Positions 1-8,751 of a DNA stretch of 64,000 bases are shown in pieces (the stretch's first letter is position 1; every line of letters starts with the position of its first letter). A program made the position numbers and the translations under genes. The notes beneath the pieces are model-generated. The model did not search any database. It saw only the letters and a program-made list of their open reading frames with translations, and had not been told where the DNA came from. The DNA comes from an uncultured Eubacteriales bacterium (GTDB lineage: Bacteria; Bacillota; Clostridia; Monoglobales; Monoglobaceae). The stretch covers positions 10,393 to 74,392 of the forward strand of contig CAJKEB010000003.1 of NCBI GenBank assembly GCA_905198865.1. Direction: 5' to 3'.

Positions 1-858
1 GGACTTAAGGCGTACAAGACCCCGGATGGACATGTTCGTCTTTTCAGACCTGACAGAAACTTTGCAAGACTTAATGTTTCAAATGAAAGACTTGCTATTC
101 CTCAGATTGACGAAGAACTCTGCCTTGAGGGGCTTAAAAAGCTGGTTGAGCTTGACAGAGACTGGATACCCGAGCAGGAGGGTACATCGCTCTATATCAG
201 ACCGTTTATTATTGCTACAGATCCGTATCTCGGCGTAAGACCGTCAAATTCATATAAGATGATGATTATCTGCTCACCGAGCGGTCTTTATTATCCGGAG
301 GGTCTTGCTCCGGTTAAGATTTATGTTGAGGATTCATATGTGCGTGCCGTACGCGGAGGTACAGGCTTTACAAAGACCGGCGGTAACTATGCCGGAAGTA
401 TCAGAGCCCAGGTTGTAGCCCACGAAAAGGGTTATTCACAGGTTTTGTGGCTTGACGGCGTTGAACAGAAATACATAGAAGAAGTCGGCTCAATGAATAT
501 ATTCTTCAAGATTAATGGCGAGGTTGTAACGCCTGCTCTTAACGGAAGTATTCTGAGCGGTATTACCAGAATGTCGACAATTGAGCTTCTCAAGTCATGG
601 GGCGTTCCGGTATCTGAAAAGAAAATTTCAATTCAGGAGGTTGCCGAGGCTTATGACAACGGAACGCTTGAGGAGTGTTTCGGTACCGGTACAGCCGCAA
701 TCATCTCGCCTGTCGGAGAACTCAGATGGGAAGACAAGGTTATGCACATCAATAATAATCAAATCGGTGAAGTGACTCAGAGAATATTCGATACAATTAC
801 AAACATTCAGACCGGAAAAGAAGAAGACAAGTTCGGCTGGGTTGTTACAGTTGATTAA
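1..858 (+). CDS. ilvE: Branched-chain amino acid aminotransferase (5' end outside window)
   Basis: The C-terminal 285 residues are present, open in frame from the first base, so the start lies outside the window. The protein is a fold-type IV PLP aminotransferase that interconverts leucine, isoleucine and valine with their 2-oxo acids, using 2-oxoglutarate/glutamate. Visible signatures are the [12 protein letters not shown] segment holding the PLP lysine, the EVGSMNIFF motif and the [12 protein letters not shown] loop that grips the PLP phosphate. The long insert pattern matches the larger eukaryote-like BCAT2 subfamily rather than the short E. coli type. A hairpin follows the stop directly, so this is the last gene of its unit. 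Confidence 0.93.
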   Translation, partial: GLKAYKTPDGHVRLFRPDRNFARLNVSNERLAIPQIDEELCLEGLKKLVELDRDWIPEQEGTSLYIRPFIIATDPYLGVRPSNSYKMMIICSPSGLYYPEGLAPVKIYVEDSYVRAVRGGTGFTKTGGNYAGSIRAQVVAHEKGYSQVLWLDGVEQKYIEEVGSMNIFFKINGEVVTPALNGSILSGITRMSTIELLKSWGVPVSEKKISIQEVAEAYDNGTLEECFGTGTAAIISPVGELRWEDKVMHINNNQIGEVTQRIFDTITNIQTGKEEDKFGWVVTVD

Positions 859-872
859 TTTTAAATAGGGGT

Positions 873-911
873 TTCAGCCGATAGTTTTTATGACTATCGG
901 CTGAATTTTCA
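873..911 (+). terminator. Hairpin after ilvE
   Basis: A 13-bp perfect stem (873-885 with 893-905) around a 7-nt loop lies 14 bases after the ilvE stop and is followed by a short T-rich stretch. It is probably a Rho-independent terminator, although the T run is interrupted. Confidence 0.7.
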
Positions 912-935
912 TAAAAGGATTGGGGGAGCTATATA

Positions 936-2417
936 ATGAAACGAGGCAGCGGCATATTAATGCACATTTCTTCTTTCCCGACAAAGTACGGCATAGGTAC
1001 AATGGGAAAGGAAGCATATGAGTTTGTTGATTTTCTGCAAAGAAGCGGACAAAAGTACTGGCAGATACTTCCGATAGGACCGACAAGCTACGGTGATTCG
1101 CCGTACCAGTCGTTTTCTACGTTTGCCGGAAACCCGTACTTTATCGACTTTGATGCTCTCAGAGAGGACGGTTCGCTTAGATTTGAGGACTATTCTTCAC
1201 TTGATTGGGGAAGTGACCCTGAAAGAGTTGATTATTCGAAGATTTTCGAAAATCGTTTCAAGGTTTTAAGGATAGCGTATGAAAACGACAAGAAGCGCAA
1301 GAGGGATGAAATCCAGAAATTCAGAGTTGAGAATTCGTATTGGATTGAGAACTATTCGATGTTCATGGCGCTTAAGTTTGATAATAATCTCAGGATGTAC
1401 CGTGACTGGGATGAGGATATTGTGTTAAGGAAGCCCGAGGCGATTATTAAAGTATATAACAAGCTTGACGACGAAATAAGCTTCTGGGTTTATGTTCAGT
1501 ATCAGTTCTATAAGCAGTGGAATGCTCTTAAAGCCTACGCCAACAAGCAGGATATAAAAATAATCGGTGATATACCGATTTACGTTGCCGAGGACAGTGC
1601 GGACGCATGGTCTCATAACGAGGTGCTTATGCTCAATCCTGACAGAACGCCTGTTAAGGTTGCCGGCTGTCCGCCGGACGGCTATGCGCCCAAAGGTCAG
1701 CTATGGGGCAATCCGCTTTATAACTGGGACTATCTTGCGTCAACCGGATACGAATGGTGGATAAAGAGGCTTTCGGCTGCACTTAATATGTATGACGTAG
1801 TGCGTGTTGACCACTTCCGCGCGTTTGACGCGTTTTATGCAATAGAATACGGAAAGCCGGACGCTGTTGAGGGCGAATGGCTTAAGGGACCCGGTAATGA
1901 TTTCTTTAATGCGGTCAAGCGTGAATTCGGCGAGTCGCCTTCACTGATTGCAGAGGATTTGGGAACGATTACCGATGATGTGCGTGCATTGCTTAAGTAC
2001 AGCGGCTTTCCGGGTATGAAGGTGATGCAGTTTGGATTTTATCCCGGCAGCAACAGCGACTACCTGCCGCATAACTACGGCCATAACTCGGTTGTGTATA
2101 TTGGCACACATGATAATGATACGTTAAAGGGCTGGTTTGAATCGCAGTCGAAAGAAACGCAGGAATTCACGGTTGATTATCTGCGCCTTAATGAAGAAGA
2201 GGGATATAACTGGGGATTTATCAAGTCAATGCTTGCCTGCACGGCGGATACTGCAATAATTACAATGCAGGATATTCTGAACCTCGGCAGCGATGCGAGA
2301 ATGAATACTCCGTCAACTATGGGCGCAAACTGGCAGTGGCGCCTTAAAGATATGACCCCATTCACTGACGAACTCGCCGCAAAGCTTTTAAAGCTGACAA
2401 AGTTATATTCAAGATGA
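936..2417 (+). CDS. malQ: 4-alpha-glucanotransferase (amylomaltase, GH77)
   Basis: The 493-residue protein has the usual bacterial MalQ length. It moves alpha-1,4-glucan segments between maltodextrins during glycogen, starch or maltose use in the cytoplasm. The N-terminal RGSGILMHISSFPTKYGIG block is diagnostic of GH77. The catalytic residues are visible: nucleophile Asp292 in VRVDHFRAF, acid/base Glu340 in IAEDLG and Asp393 in GTHDNDT. A Shine-Dalgarno (ATTGGGGGAG) sits 7 bases before the ATG. No other glycogen or maltose gene is adjacent. The gene is flanked by the ilvE terminator and a structured repeat region, so it is probably monocistronic. Confidence 0.95.
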   Translation: MKRGSGILMHISSFPTKYGIGTMGKEAYEFVDFLQRSGQKYWQILPIGPTSYGDSPYQSFSTFAGNPYFIDFDALREDGSLRFEDYSSLDWGSDPERVDYSKIFENRFKVLRIAYENDKKRKRDEIQKFRVENSYWIENYSMFMALKFDNNLRMYRDWDEDIVLRKPEAIIKVYNKLDDEISFWVYVQYQFYKQWNALKAYANKQDIKIIGDIPIYVAEDSADAWSHNEVLMLNPDRTPVKVAGCPPDGYAPKGQLWGNPLYNWDYLASTGYEWWIKRLSAALNMYDVVRVDHFRAFDAFYAIEYGKPDAVEGEWLKGPGNDFFNAVKREFGESPSLIAEDLGTITDDVRALLKYSGFPGMKVMQFGFYPGSNSDYLPHNYGHNSVVYIGTHDNDTLKGWFESQSKETQEFTVDYLRLNEEEGYNWGFIKSMLACTADTAIITMQDILNLGSDARMNTPSTMGANWQWRLKDMTPFTDELAAKLLKLTKLYSR

Positions 2418-2515
2418 CGTCGCAAATCACTGTGCTGTTTCGTTTTCAGCTAAAGCTGAAAACTGCACTGCTCAGTGTTTGCTCTTTTTCCCACAAAGGC
2501 ACGCCTTTGCGGGAG
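2417..2515. repeat. Structured intergenic repeat, copy A
   Basis: The 138 bases between malQ and the convergent LysM-GH18 gene are packed with palindromes. One is a perfect 10-bp stem at 2442-2463; another is a hairpin at 2490-2513 with a CAAAGG/CCTTTG core. The opening (ACGTCGCA, four bases, ACTGTGCTG) and the segment ending GCTCTTTTTCCCACAAAGG resemble the sequence right after tRNA-Arg at 45360-45450. Both are probably degenerate copies of one dispersed element. No ORF in it looks coding. Confidence 0.55.
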
Positions 2516-2528
2516 CCCTATGAAAATA

Positions 2529-2555
2529 GCTCCCCCATTGGGGGGAGCATTTTTA
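2529..2555. terminator. Bidirectional terminator between malQ and LysM-GH18 gene
   Basis: An 8-bp G/C-rich stem (GCTCCCCC with GGGGGAGC) is followed on the + strand by ATTTTTATT and ends at the stop codon of the minus-strand gene. The minus strand also continues into a short T-rich run. It can serve both convergent units. Confidence 0.8.
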
Positions 2556-3842
2556 TTATACATTTATTATATTATAACCGTCGTTCAGCACTACCCAGTT
2601 TTGAGGGAATTCACGCATAGAGTTCCAGTAACCCAGTCCGGAGAGGTTATAACTTGAGGCGAGGTTCAGCTTTGCGGTTATGCTCCGTGCGTCCTCAAAC
2701 CAGACCTCGTGAAGCTGACCCGTATCGTCGGTATATCTGAACCACGGTGTTTGTGCTGTGGTGTCATACTCTATTATTGCTCCGAACCTTTCGGCAAGAC
2801 GTATACATTCGACGGGCGAGAGTGACTGTGCACGTGTTATTCCCTTCTCGAACGGTAAAGGCCAGTCATAGCCGTAGGTTGGTATCCCCATAAGTATTTT
2901 GGACGAAGAAATTCGTGTCAGAGCATACTTGACCACATTTTCGACGTTTTTTATAGGCGCCACCGCCATGGGCTCACTGTAGGTATAGCCCCATTCGTAG
3001 GTCATAAGCAAAACCTTATCGACAGATGCGGCGATTGCGCCGTAGTCGTGACCCTCGTACAGCAGACCTTGCTGTGTGTCGCTTGTCTTGGGCGCAAGAG
3101 CTGAAAACAGCGGGTAACCGAGCGGGTTTATTCTGGAATACACATTTTGCAGAAACATTACATAATTAAATCTGTCCTCGGGATATATGAACTCAAAATC
3201 AATATCCAGTCCGTCATAACCTTTTGCCTGCATGTTATTGATTGTCTCAGTAATCAGCTTTTCCTGCAAATCGGGATTTACAAAAATCATATTTGCTCTG
3301 TCACTGCTGAAGCTGCCGCTTTCGGTCAGGGTTGAAAGGTGCATAAGCGGACGAGATGAGTATTCTCCTGCCATTTCAATAATCCATTCATCATTTTCAA
3401 GATTTACAAGTCCGCCGTCTGCTCTTATTCCGTATGTAAACGGTGTTATATATGTCAGAAACGGCATTTGTTCACGCATCAGGTCTCGGCTTATAAACGG
3501 ATATGCATAGCTGTTTGTGACAAACGAGACCGCCTTGTTTTGGTTTTTGTATTGTATAACCAAAAGCTGTCCGGCGGTAAGGCTTGTGTTTCCCTTTAAG
3601 TAATAGTTATTGCGCAGTAATTGAAGGACAGTCGTGTCGTAGCTTTGAGCTATAGAAAACAGCGTTTCACCGCTCCTGACTGTGTGAAGTATGTCCGGCT
3701 CCTGGATTATCAGGGCTTGACCGATAACTGCCTGTGAGCTTTGACTTAGTCCGTTGTCGGCAAAAAACATTTGCAGCGGCACACCGAAGTTTTTAGCAAT
3801 TCCACTCAGTGTTTCGCCGGACTTAACAATATGAATAAACAT
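2556..3842 (-). CDS. LysM-LysM-GH18 protein, SleL/YaaH-like (cortex or peptidoglycan glycosidase)
   Basis: The protein has 428 residues. Two LysM domains (about residues 2-48 and 52-98, each with a VxSGETL-type motif) precede a glycoside hydrolase family 18 barrel. The catalytic DxxDxDxE motif reads DGLDIDFE, with Glu217 as general acid. The layout matches spore cortex-lytic N-acetylglucosaminidases (SleL/YaaH/YdhD) of Bacillus and Clostridium, which have no classical signal peptide; none is seen here. I chose the ATG at 3842 because GGAGGTG sits 5 bases upstream; the longer frame adds 8 residues without support. A role in spore germination is inferred from family knowledge. It could also act on vegetative peptidoglycan or chitin-like glycans. 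Confidence 0.88.
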   Translation of the reverse strand: MFIHIVKSGETLSGIAKNFGVPLQMFFADNGLSQSSQAVIGQALIIQEPDILHTVRSGETLFSIAQSYDTTVLQLLRNNYYLKGNTSLTAGQLLVIQYKNQNKAVSFVTNSYAYPFISRDLMREQMPFLTYITPFTYGIRADGGLVNLENDEWIIEMAGEYSSRPLMHLSTLTESGSFSSDRANMIFVNPDLQEKLITETINNMQAKGYDGLDIDFEFIYPEDRFNYVMFLQNVYSRINPLGYPLFSALAPKTSDTQQGLLYEGHDYGAIAASVDKVLLMTYEWGYTYSEPMAVAPIKNVENVVKYALTRISSSKILMGIPTYGYDWPLPFEKGITRAQSLSPVECIRLAERFGAIIEYDTTAQTPWFRYTDDTGQLHEVWFEDARSITAKLNLASSYNLSGLGYWNSMREFPQNWVVLNDGYNIINV

Positions 3843-3925
3843 AGTAACACCTCCGAAAATAGTCATGTATATAAATATATGTCACTGAACAAAGTTTTAT
3901 TAAAAGAATATTCATGGCATGGCTA

Positions 3926-3954
3926 TTGACTTTTAAGTGTCAAATATATATAAT
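3926..3954 (+). promoter_or_regulatory. Sigma-A promoter for the serine hydrolase
   Basis: TTGACT at 3926-3931 and a perfect TATAAT at 3949-3954 are separated by exactly 17 bases. The promoter lies 41 bases before the TTG start of the downstream gene. Confidence 0.8.
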
Positions 3955-3995
3955 TGTGAAATATAGTATAAAATAAAATCAGAGGATGAATTACA

Positions 3996-5414
3996 TTGAA
4001 TAATTGTGTTTTTGAAAGCGCTGCACCGGAAAGCGTCGGAATAAATTCAAGGCGGATAATTAACTTTATTAAATCTCTTGAAGACTGCCGCATTGATATG
4101 CACAGCATATTGATTTTAAAGGACAGAAAGCTTATTTGCGAAGCGTATTATGCTCCGTTTAAGCGGGATTCATTACATAGAATGTTTTCTGTCACAAAAA
4201 GTCTTGTTTCGGTTGCGATAGGAATACTTTTGGATAAGGGAGCAATAAATCTCGATGAGTCTATAACGCGCTATTTTCCGGAATATAAGCCAAAAGACGG
4301 ATTTCATCCTTTTCTTGTTGAAACGACAATAAGAGACATGCTTAAGATGACAACTCCGCATAACGGTACGACGTTTGATAAGCATGTCTTAAATGACTGG
4401 ACGGAGAGTTATTTTACAAAGGAGCCGACCCACAGACCAGGTACTGTTTTTTCGTATGATACGTCTGCTTCGCATGTGCTTACAGCGTTGATTGAGAAAT
4501 TGACAAAGATGAGTCTGCTGGATTTCCTGAGAGAAAACGGTTTTACAAAAATCGGATTTTCGGACGAGGCGTATTGTATGAGGGACGGAGCAGGAGTAAG
4601 TCAGGGCGGTTCGGGACTTATGGCTTATCCCATGGACTTGCTTGCGGTTGCCGATATGGTGATGAATAAGGGACAGGCGCAAAATCTGCAAATTGTTTCA
4701 CATGAATACATTTCGGAGGCGGTAAGCTATCAGGTTCCGAACTTTGTAAAGGGCAGTTTTATCGAAGAAATGCAGGGATACGGTTATCAGTTCTGGAGAA
4801 TACGAAACAACGGTTTTATGATATACGGAATGGCAGGTCAGCTTGCAGTTTGTCTGCCGGATAAGAATATGATTCTTGTCACCACCGCCGATACCACTGA
4901 CCGAAAAGACGGAATGCAGCTTATTTTTGAATCGTTCTGGCATGAGTTATATGATTACATAGGCGAGGACTTGGACAGCGAAAGTAAATATGATTCGCTT
5001 TTAAGGCTTTGCGAAAATCTTGAGGTAAAGCCACTGAAGTCGGAGACAGCACGTGAGTTTAATCAAACATTTGAATTCGGTCTGAATAATCTGGGTCTGA
5101 ATAAGCTCAGGATTGTAACCGGCGGCAGCTGCGGAAAGGTTGTTTTGGAAAGCGTGCATGGTAATCAGAAGATTGAGTTTGGCTTTAATTCAATGAGAAG
5201 AGGAGTGTTTTCACGCTATTCTTGTCCTTATGCGGCTTCGGGCGCATGGGTGGATAAGGATGTCTTGGTTGTTAAAGCAAACCTGATAGGCGAGTGTATC
5301 GGAAAGGTCATAATGCAGTTTTCGCTTTCAAAGCCGGGTGCTGTCACTGTGTTTTCAAGAAAAACCGAACAGGTTTTGTTTACGGAATACTCCGGCTTTG
5401 CTCAGTCGGTATAG
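3996..5414 (+). CDS. Beta-lactamase-fold serine hydrolase (class C/esterase-like)
   Basis: The 472-residue protein has a penicillin-binding/beta-lactamase fold. The catalytic SxxK motif is Ser65-Val-Thr-Lys68 and the second motif is Tyr154-Asp-Thr-Ser157. The third motif, usually KTG or HxG, seems to be replaced by GMAG in the IYGMAGQ segment, as in many esterases and DD-peptidase-like hydrolases of this group. A C-terminal region of about 130 residues lies beyond the core. There is no signal peptide, so it should be cytoplasmic, and beta-lactamase activity is unlikely. The start is a TTG with AGAGGA nine bases upstream. It is transcribed alone from a near-consensus promoter. The substrate is unknown. 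Confidence 0.85.
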   Translation: MNNCVFESAAPESVGINSRRIINFIKSLEDCRIDMHSILILKDRKLICEAYYAPFKRDSLHRMFSVTKSLVSVAIGILLDKGAINLDESITRYFPEYKPKDGFHPFLVETTIRDMLKMTTPHNGTTFDKHVLNDWTESYFTKEPTHRPGTVFSYDTSASHVLTALIEKLTKMSLLDFLRENGFTKIGFSDEAYCMRDGAGVSQGGSGLMAYPMDLLAVADMVMNKGQAQNLQIVSHEYISEAVSYQVPNFVKGSFIEEMQGYGYQFWRIRNNGFMIYGMAGQLAVCLPDKNMILVTTADTTDRKDGMQLIFESFWHELYDYIGEDLDSESKYDSLLRLCENLEVKPLKSETAREFNQTFEFGLNNLGLNKLRIVTGGSCGKVVLESVHGNQKIEFGFNSMRRGVFSRYSCPYAASGAWVDKDVLVVKANLIGECIGKVIMQFSLSKPGAVTVFSRKTEQVLFTEYSGFAQSV

Positions 5415-5450
5415 CTGTGTATAACACGTTAATTTGTTTGCAAAATTCGG

Positions 5451-5479
5451 TTGACTTATACCGGTTGTTGAACTATAAT
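5451..5479 (+). promoter_or_regulatory. Sigma-A promoter for the parvulin-like lipoprotein
   Basis: TTGACT (5451-5456), a 17-base spacer and TATAAT (5474-5479) lie 60 bases before the start codon at 5540. Confidence 0.8.
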
Positions 5480-5539
5480 TATTGGTGTGCGGTAACTATT
5501 GGATTTTGATATATTTAAGATATTAAGGACGAAAGATTT

Positions 5540-6655
5540 ATGAAATATAAGATATTTATTAAACCGGCAGCTTTGATATCGGCTGCTGCGATTATCTTTA
5601 TGGTATCCGGCTGCGGCAAGTATGCGACATCTTCCGGCGGTATTGTTGAGAACAATGGTAATACCGCACAGGGTTTTTCCGATTCGGGTTCGGCGCAGAA
5701 TACTTCAGATCCGGGTGTTGATGCGAAGGATTTTGGCGAGGATGTTGCGGCGGTTGTCGGCGGTGAGGAGATTAAGCTGAGCGATATCGGTTATTATATC
5801 TATAATAATGCCGTTATTACTGTTAATAAGGCGGTAATTGGTAACTTAGACAGCTCGGATAACTCGGCTTCATCAAGTACAGCCGATGATATTTTAAGAT
5901 TTGACTGGAATGATTTGAGTGCGAACGGCAGAACTTATAGAGAAAACGTGATTCACGACGCACTTGATGACGCGATAAACGATGTTGCTTTCAGGCAGAT
6001 GGCGGAGAAATGCGGATACTCTGTTGATAGTTCAAAAAATGAAGCGACAAGGCTGATAGATGACGCGATTGAAACAAACGACGAGGAAAAAATCTTGGCA
6101 AATGCGGCACTTCTCGGCATAAGTGACATAGAAACATACAAAAAAATCTACACTAATATTGCCGTGTTTGAGGGCGTTGCAAAAGAGTTCAGTGAAAATT
6201 CCAAAAAGTACATTGACGATACAGAGATTCTTTCAGACTATGTCGGTACTAAGGGAGTAACTGTTCAGAGTATTTTAATAATGAATGACACTGACAAAGG
6301 AAAGGCTGACGCTGTTGCGCGTGAGGCTGCCGGCAAGGCACAGTCGGGTCAGGATTTTGCACGGCTTATGAAGGAATACAACGAGGATACGGGCGAGAGC
6401 GAATCCGGATACACATTTCCCGAGGGAGAGATGCAGTCAGATTTTGAAAACGCCGCCTTTTCGCTCGGCATAGGCGAGGTCAGTGACGTTGTCCGTTCCG
6501 ATTACGGATATTATATTATCAAGAGAGTTGCCGGTGCATATGAGCTTCAAAACTATTGGCGCTCAATTTCAGAAGTGAGTATTGCTCCGAATGTGTATGA
6601 CTTAATAGACTTTGATGAAGTAATAAGTATGATTAGCTCAGCAAATCCGGATTAA
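5540..6655 (+). CDS. Exported lipoprotein with SurA/PrsA-like N-domain and degenerate parvulin domain
   Basis: The protein has 371 residues. The N-terminus is a lipoprotein signal with lipobox MVSGC (lipidated Cys25), then a Gly/Ser/Asn-rich linker, a SurA/PrsA-like helical region (about 65-235) and a parvulin rotamase domain (about 240-330). It probably helps exported proteins fold at the outer face of the membrane. In active parvulins two histidines flank the site (a HIL-type start and GYHIIK near the end). Here they are Ser244 (QSILI) and Tyr325 (GYYIIK), so isomerase activity may be lost and chaperoning kept. The next gene is a cyclophilin, which puts two peptidyl-prolyl isomerase families side by side. 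Confidence 0.85.
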   Translation: MKYKIFIKPAALISAAAIIFMVSGCGKYATSSGGIVENNGNTAQGFSDSGSAQNTSDPGVDAKDFGEDVAAVVGGEEIKLSDIGYYIYNNAVITVNKAVIGNLDSSDNSASSSTADDILRFDWNDLSANGRTYRENVIHDALDDAINDVAFRQMAEKCGYSVDSSKNEATRLIDDAIETNDEEKILANAALLGISDIETYKKIYTNIAVFEGVAKEFSENSKKYIDDTEILSDYVGTKGVTVQSILIMNDTDKGKADAVAREAAGKAQSGQDFARLMKEYNEDTGESESGYTFPEGEMQSDFENAAFSLGIGEVSDVVRSDYGYYIIKRVAGAYELQNYWRSISEVSIAPNVYDLIDFDEVISMISSANPD

Positions 6656-6714
6656 ACTCGGGTTTGGCAGCTTAGAAATTTTATATCATAAAAATAGGAA
6701 GGGAAGTTATTTAA

Positions 6715-7215
6715 ATGAGCAAGATTACAGATAAGGTATTGGTTGAGATGAAAAACGGCGAAACATTCACGATTGAGCTGTATCCGCAGTATGCGCCGAA
6801 AACAGTTGCAAACTTTCAGAAGCTGGTTTCTGAGGGATTTTATAACGGTTTGACATTTCACAGAGTAATTGATGATTTTATGGCTCAGGGCGGATGTCCT
6901 AAGGGCAACGGAACAGGCGGCAGCGGTGAGAATATTCCGGGTGAGTTCATTCAAAACGGATTTGCCGATAATACACTGAGCCACACGAGAGGCGTTGTTT
7001 CCATGGCACGCGCCATGAATCCGGATTCGGCAAGCAGTCAGTTCTTTATTTGTTATACGGACGTTCCGTTTCTTGACGGTCAGTATGCCGCTTTCGGAAA
7101 GGTGATTGACGGCATGGAAACGGTTGATAATTTCCTGAATACAAAGCGTCTCGGCCCCGAGGGCGGTACGCCGGTGTCACCGATAATAATACAGAGAATG
7201 AGCTTCACAGATTAA
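6715..7215 (+). CDS. ppiB: Cyclophilin-type peptidyl-prolyl cis-trans isomerase
   Basis: The 166-residue protein is a single-domain cytoplasmic cyclophilin of usual length. Motifs are FHRVIDDFMAQGG (catalytic Arg in FHR), SSQFFICYTD and FLDGQYAAFGKV. The last block carries the bacterial form without the Trp seen in human CypA. It speeds proline isomerisation during protein folding. AGGAAGGGAAG precedes the ATG. It follows the parvulin-like lipoprotein by 59 bases with no terminator between, so co-transcription is likely. The CCA enzyme follows after 27 bases. Confidence 0.95.
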   Translation: MSKITDKVLVEMKNGETFTIELYPQYAPKTVANFQKLVSEGFYNGLTFHRVIDDFMAQGGCPKGNGTGGSGENIPGEFIQNGFADNTLSHTRGVVSMARAMNPDSASSQFFICYTDVPFLDGQYAAFGKVIDGMETVDNFLNTKRLGPEGGTPVSPIIIQRMSFTD

Positions 7216-7242
7216 ATTATAAGGACAGAGATGGTATAACAT

Positions 7243-8595
7243 ATGCAGATACCTGTACCTGAGCAGATTAAATCAATATTAAAGCAGCTCCAAAGCAGCG
7301 GTTATGACGCTTTTGTTGTAGGGGGCTGTGTAAGAGACAGTATTCTCGGCACCGAGCCTGAGGATTGGGATGTTACAACCTCCGCACTGCCAAGCGAGGT
7401 TAAAACAGTGTTTGCAGATTTTCCTGTCATTGATACGGGAATTAAGCACGGCACAGTGACTGTTCTTGCCGGTGAAGAACATATACCTGTCGAGATTACA
7501 ACCTTCAGAACCGAATTCGGATATTCCGACAGCAGACGCCCTGATAGAGTTGAGTTTGTTACCGATATTAAGTCGGATTTGTCAAGGCGCGACTTTACTA
7601 TGAATGCGCTCGCCTTTGACGGCAGAAGCGAAAGCGGAGTTCTTGATATTTTCAGCGGTATGTCCGATATCCGAATCAGACGTATACGCTGCGTCGGCGA
7701 CCCCGAAGAGAGGTTTAAAGAGGATGCGCTCAGAATTCTGCGCGCTTTAAGATTTGCGGCGGTTTTGGGCTTTGAAATTGAAGAAAAGACAGCTCTTGCC
7801 CTGCATAAGACAAAGGAGCTGCTTAAAAACATTGCCACAGAGCGGATTTTCAGCGAGTTCAAAAAGCTCATGTGCGGCTGTGATTGTACGAGAGTATTGC
7901 GTGAGTTCAGAGATATTATAGCTGTCTGTATACCGGAAATTGAGTGTATGTTTGACTTTCCTCAAAACACCGAGTATCATTGCTATGACGTGTGGGAGCA
8001 TACTCTTCATGCTATAGACGGCGTGGAGCGAAATCCGGTTCTGAGAACCGCAATGCTGTTCCATGACGCCGGCAAGCCTGAAAGCCGTACAACTGAGATT
8101 ATTGGCGGCGGTATGGAGATCGACCATTTTTATAACCATGCCGAAATATCTGAGAAATATGCAAAGACGGCGCTGAAACGGCTCAAGACAGACAATGAGT
8201 TTGCAAATTCGGTTACTGAACTTGTGAGAGTTCACGGCGATACGGTTTTGCCCTCGCGCAAAGCAGTGCGCCGAAAGCTTAATAAATTTGGAGAAACACA
8301 GCTTCGGTATCTTCTTGCCGTCAAAAGAGCCGATATTCTGGCTCAGGCTCCCGAATTCAGAGCCGGGCGTCTTTGTGAACTTGACAAGGTTGTTCGTATT
8401 TTGAATGAGCTTATTAAGAGCAATTCGTGTTTTGGAGTAAAACAGCTTGCGATTGACGGGCATGATTGCATTGACCTCGGTTACAGGGGTAAAGAAATAG
8501 GCGTTGTACTCAATAAGGCGCTGTATGCTGTCATGGATGAGAAAGTCAAAAATGAAAAAGAAGATCTTTTAAATTATATCAAGCCTTCAGTATAG
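7243..8595 (+). CDS. cca: CCA tRNA nucleotidyltransferase with HD domain
   Basis: The 450-residue class II enzyme builds or repairs the 3'-CCA end of tRNAs. The nucleotidyltransferase head has GGCVRD (about residue 27), the metal-binding DWDVTT (DxD) and RRDFTMNALAFD. RNA-binding helices follow, then an HD phosphohydrolase-type domain with HDAGKP. The tRNA-Arg in this window encodes its own CCA, so the enzyme may work mainly in repair, as in other bacteria whose tRNA genes carry CCA. It lies 27 bases after ppiB, probably in the same transcript. About 155 bases to araB then hold a new promoter. Confidence 0.95.
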   Translation: MQIPVPEQIKSILKQLQSSGYDAFVVGGCVRDSILGTEPEDWDVTTSALPSEVKTVFADFPVIDTGIKHGTVTVLAGEEHIPVEITTFRTEFGYSDSRRPDRVEFVTDIKSDLSRRDFTMNALAFDGRSESGVLDIFSGMSDIRIRRIRCVGDPEERFKEDALRILRALRFAAVLGFEIEEKTALALHKTKELLKNIATERIFSEFKKLMCGCDCTRVLREFRDIIAVCIPEIECMFDFPQNTEYHCYDVWEHTLHAIDGVERNPVLRTAMLFHDAGKPESRTTEIIGGGMEIDHFYNHAEISEKYAKTALKRLKTDNEFANSVTELVRVHGDTVLPSRKAVRRKLNKFGETQLRYLLAVKRADILAQAPEFRAGRLCELDKVVRILNELIKSNSCFGVKQLAIDGHDCIDLGYRGKEIGVVLNKALYAVMDEKVKNEKEDLLNYIKPSV

Positions 8596-8665
8596 ATGTT
8601 ATACGAAGTGACAGAGATGGTGCCTGACACTTTGAATAATTAATAAAAAATTTTCATGTATATAC

Positions 8666-8694
8666 TTGATTTTTGATGTCATTATGTGTATACT
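8666..8694 (+). promoter_or_regulatory. Promoter for araBD with GTATAC palindromes
   Basis: TTGATT (8666-8671) and TATACT (8689-8694) are separated by 17 bases. Palindromic cores GTATATAC (8658-8665) and GTATAC (8688-8693) lie just upstream of the -35 and over the -10, within the similar strings CATGTATATACT and TATGTGTATACT. They may form a repressor operator, but I cannot name the regulator. Confidence 0.6.
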
Positions 8695-8751
8695 CTAAAT
8701 AATATGATTTGACAGAAATATACAGTTGTCTTGAAATGGAGATGTTGTGAT

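Noticed and set aside
3996..5414. Antibiotic-resistance beta-lactamase
   Set aside because: No signal peptide and an altered third motif; it is an esterase-like relative.
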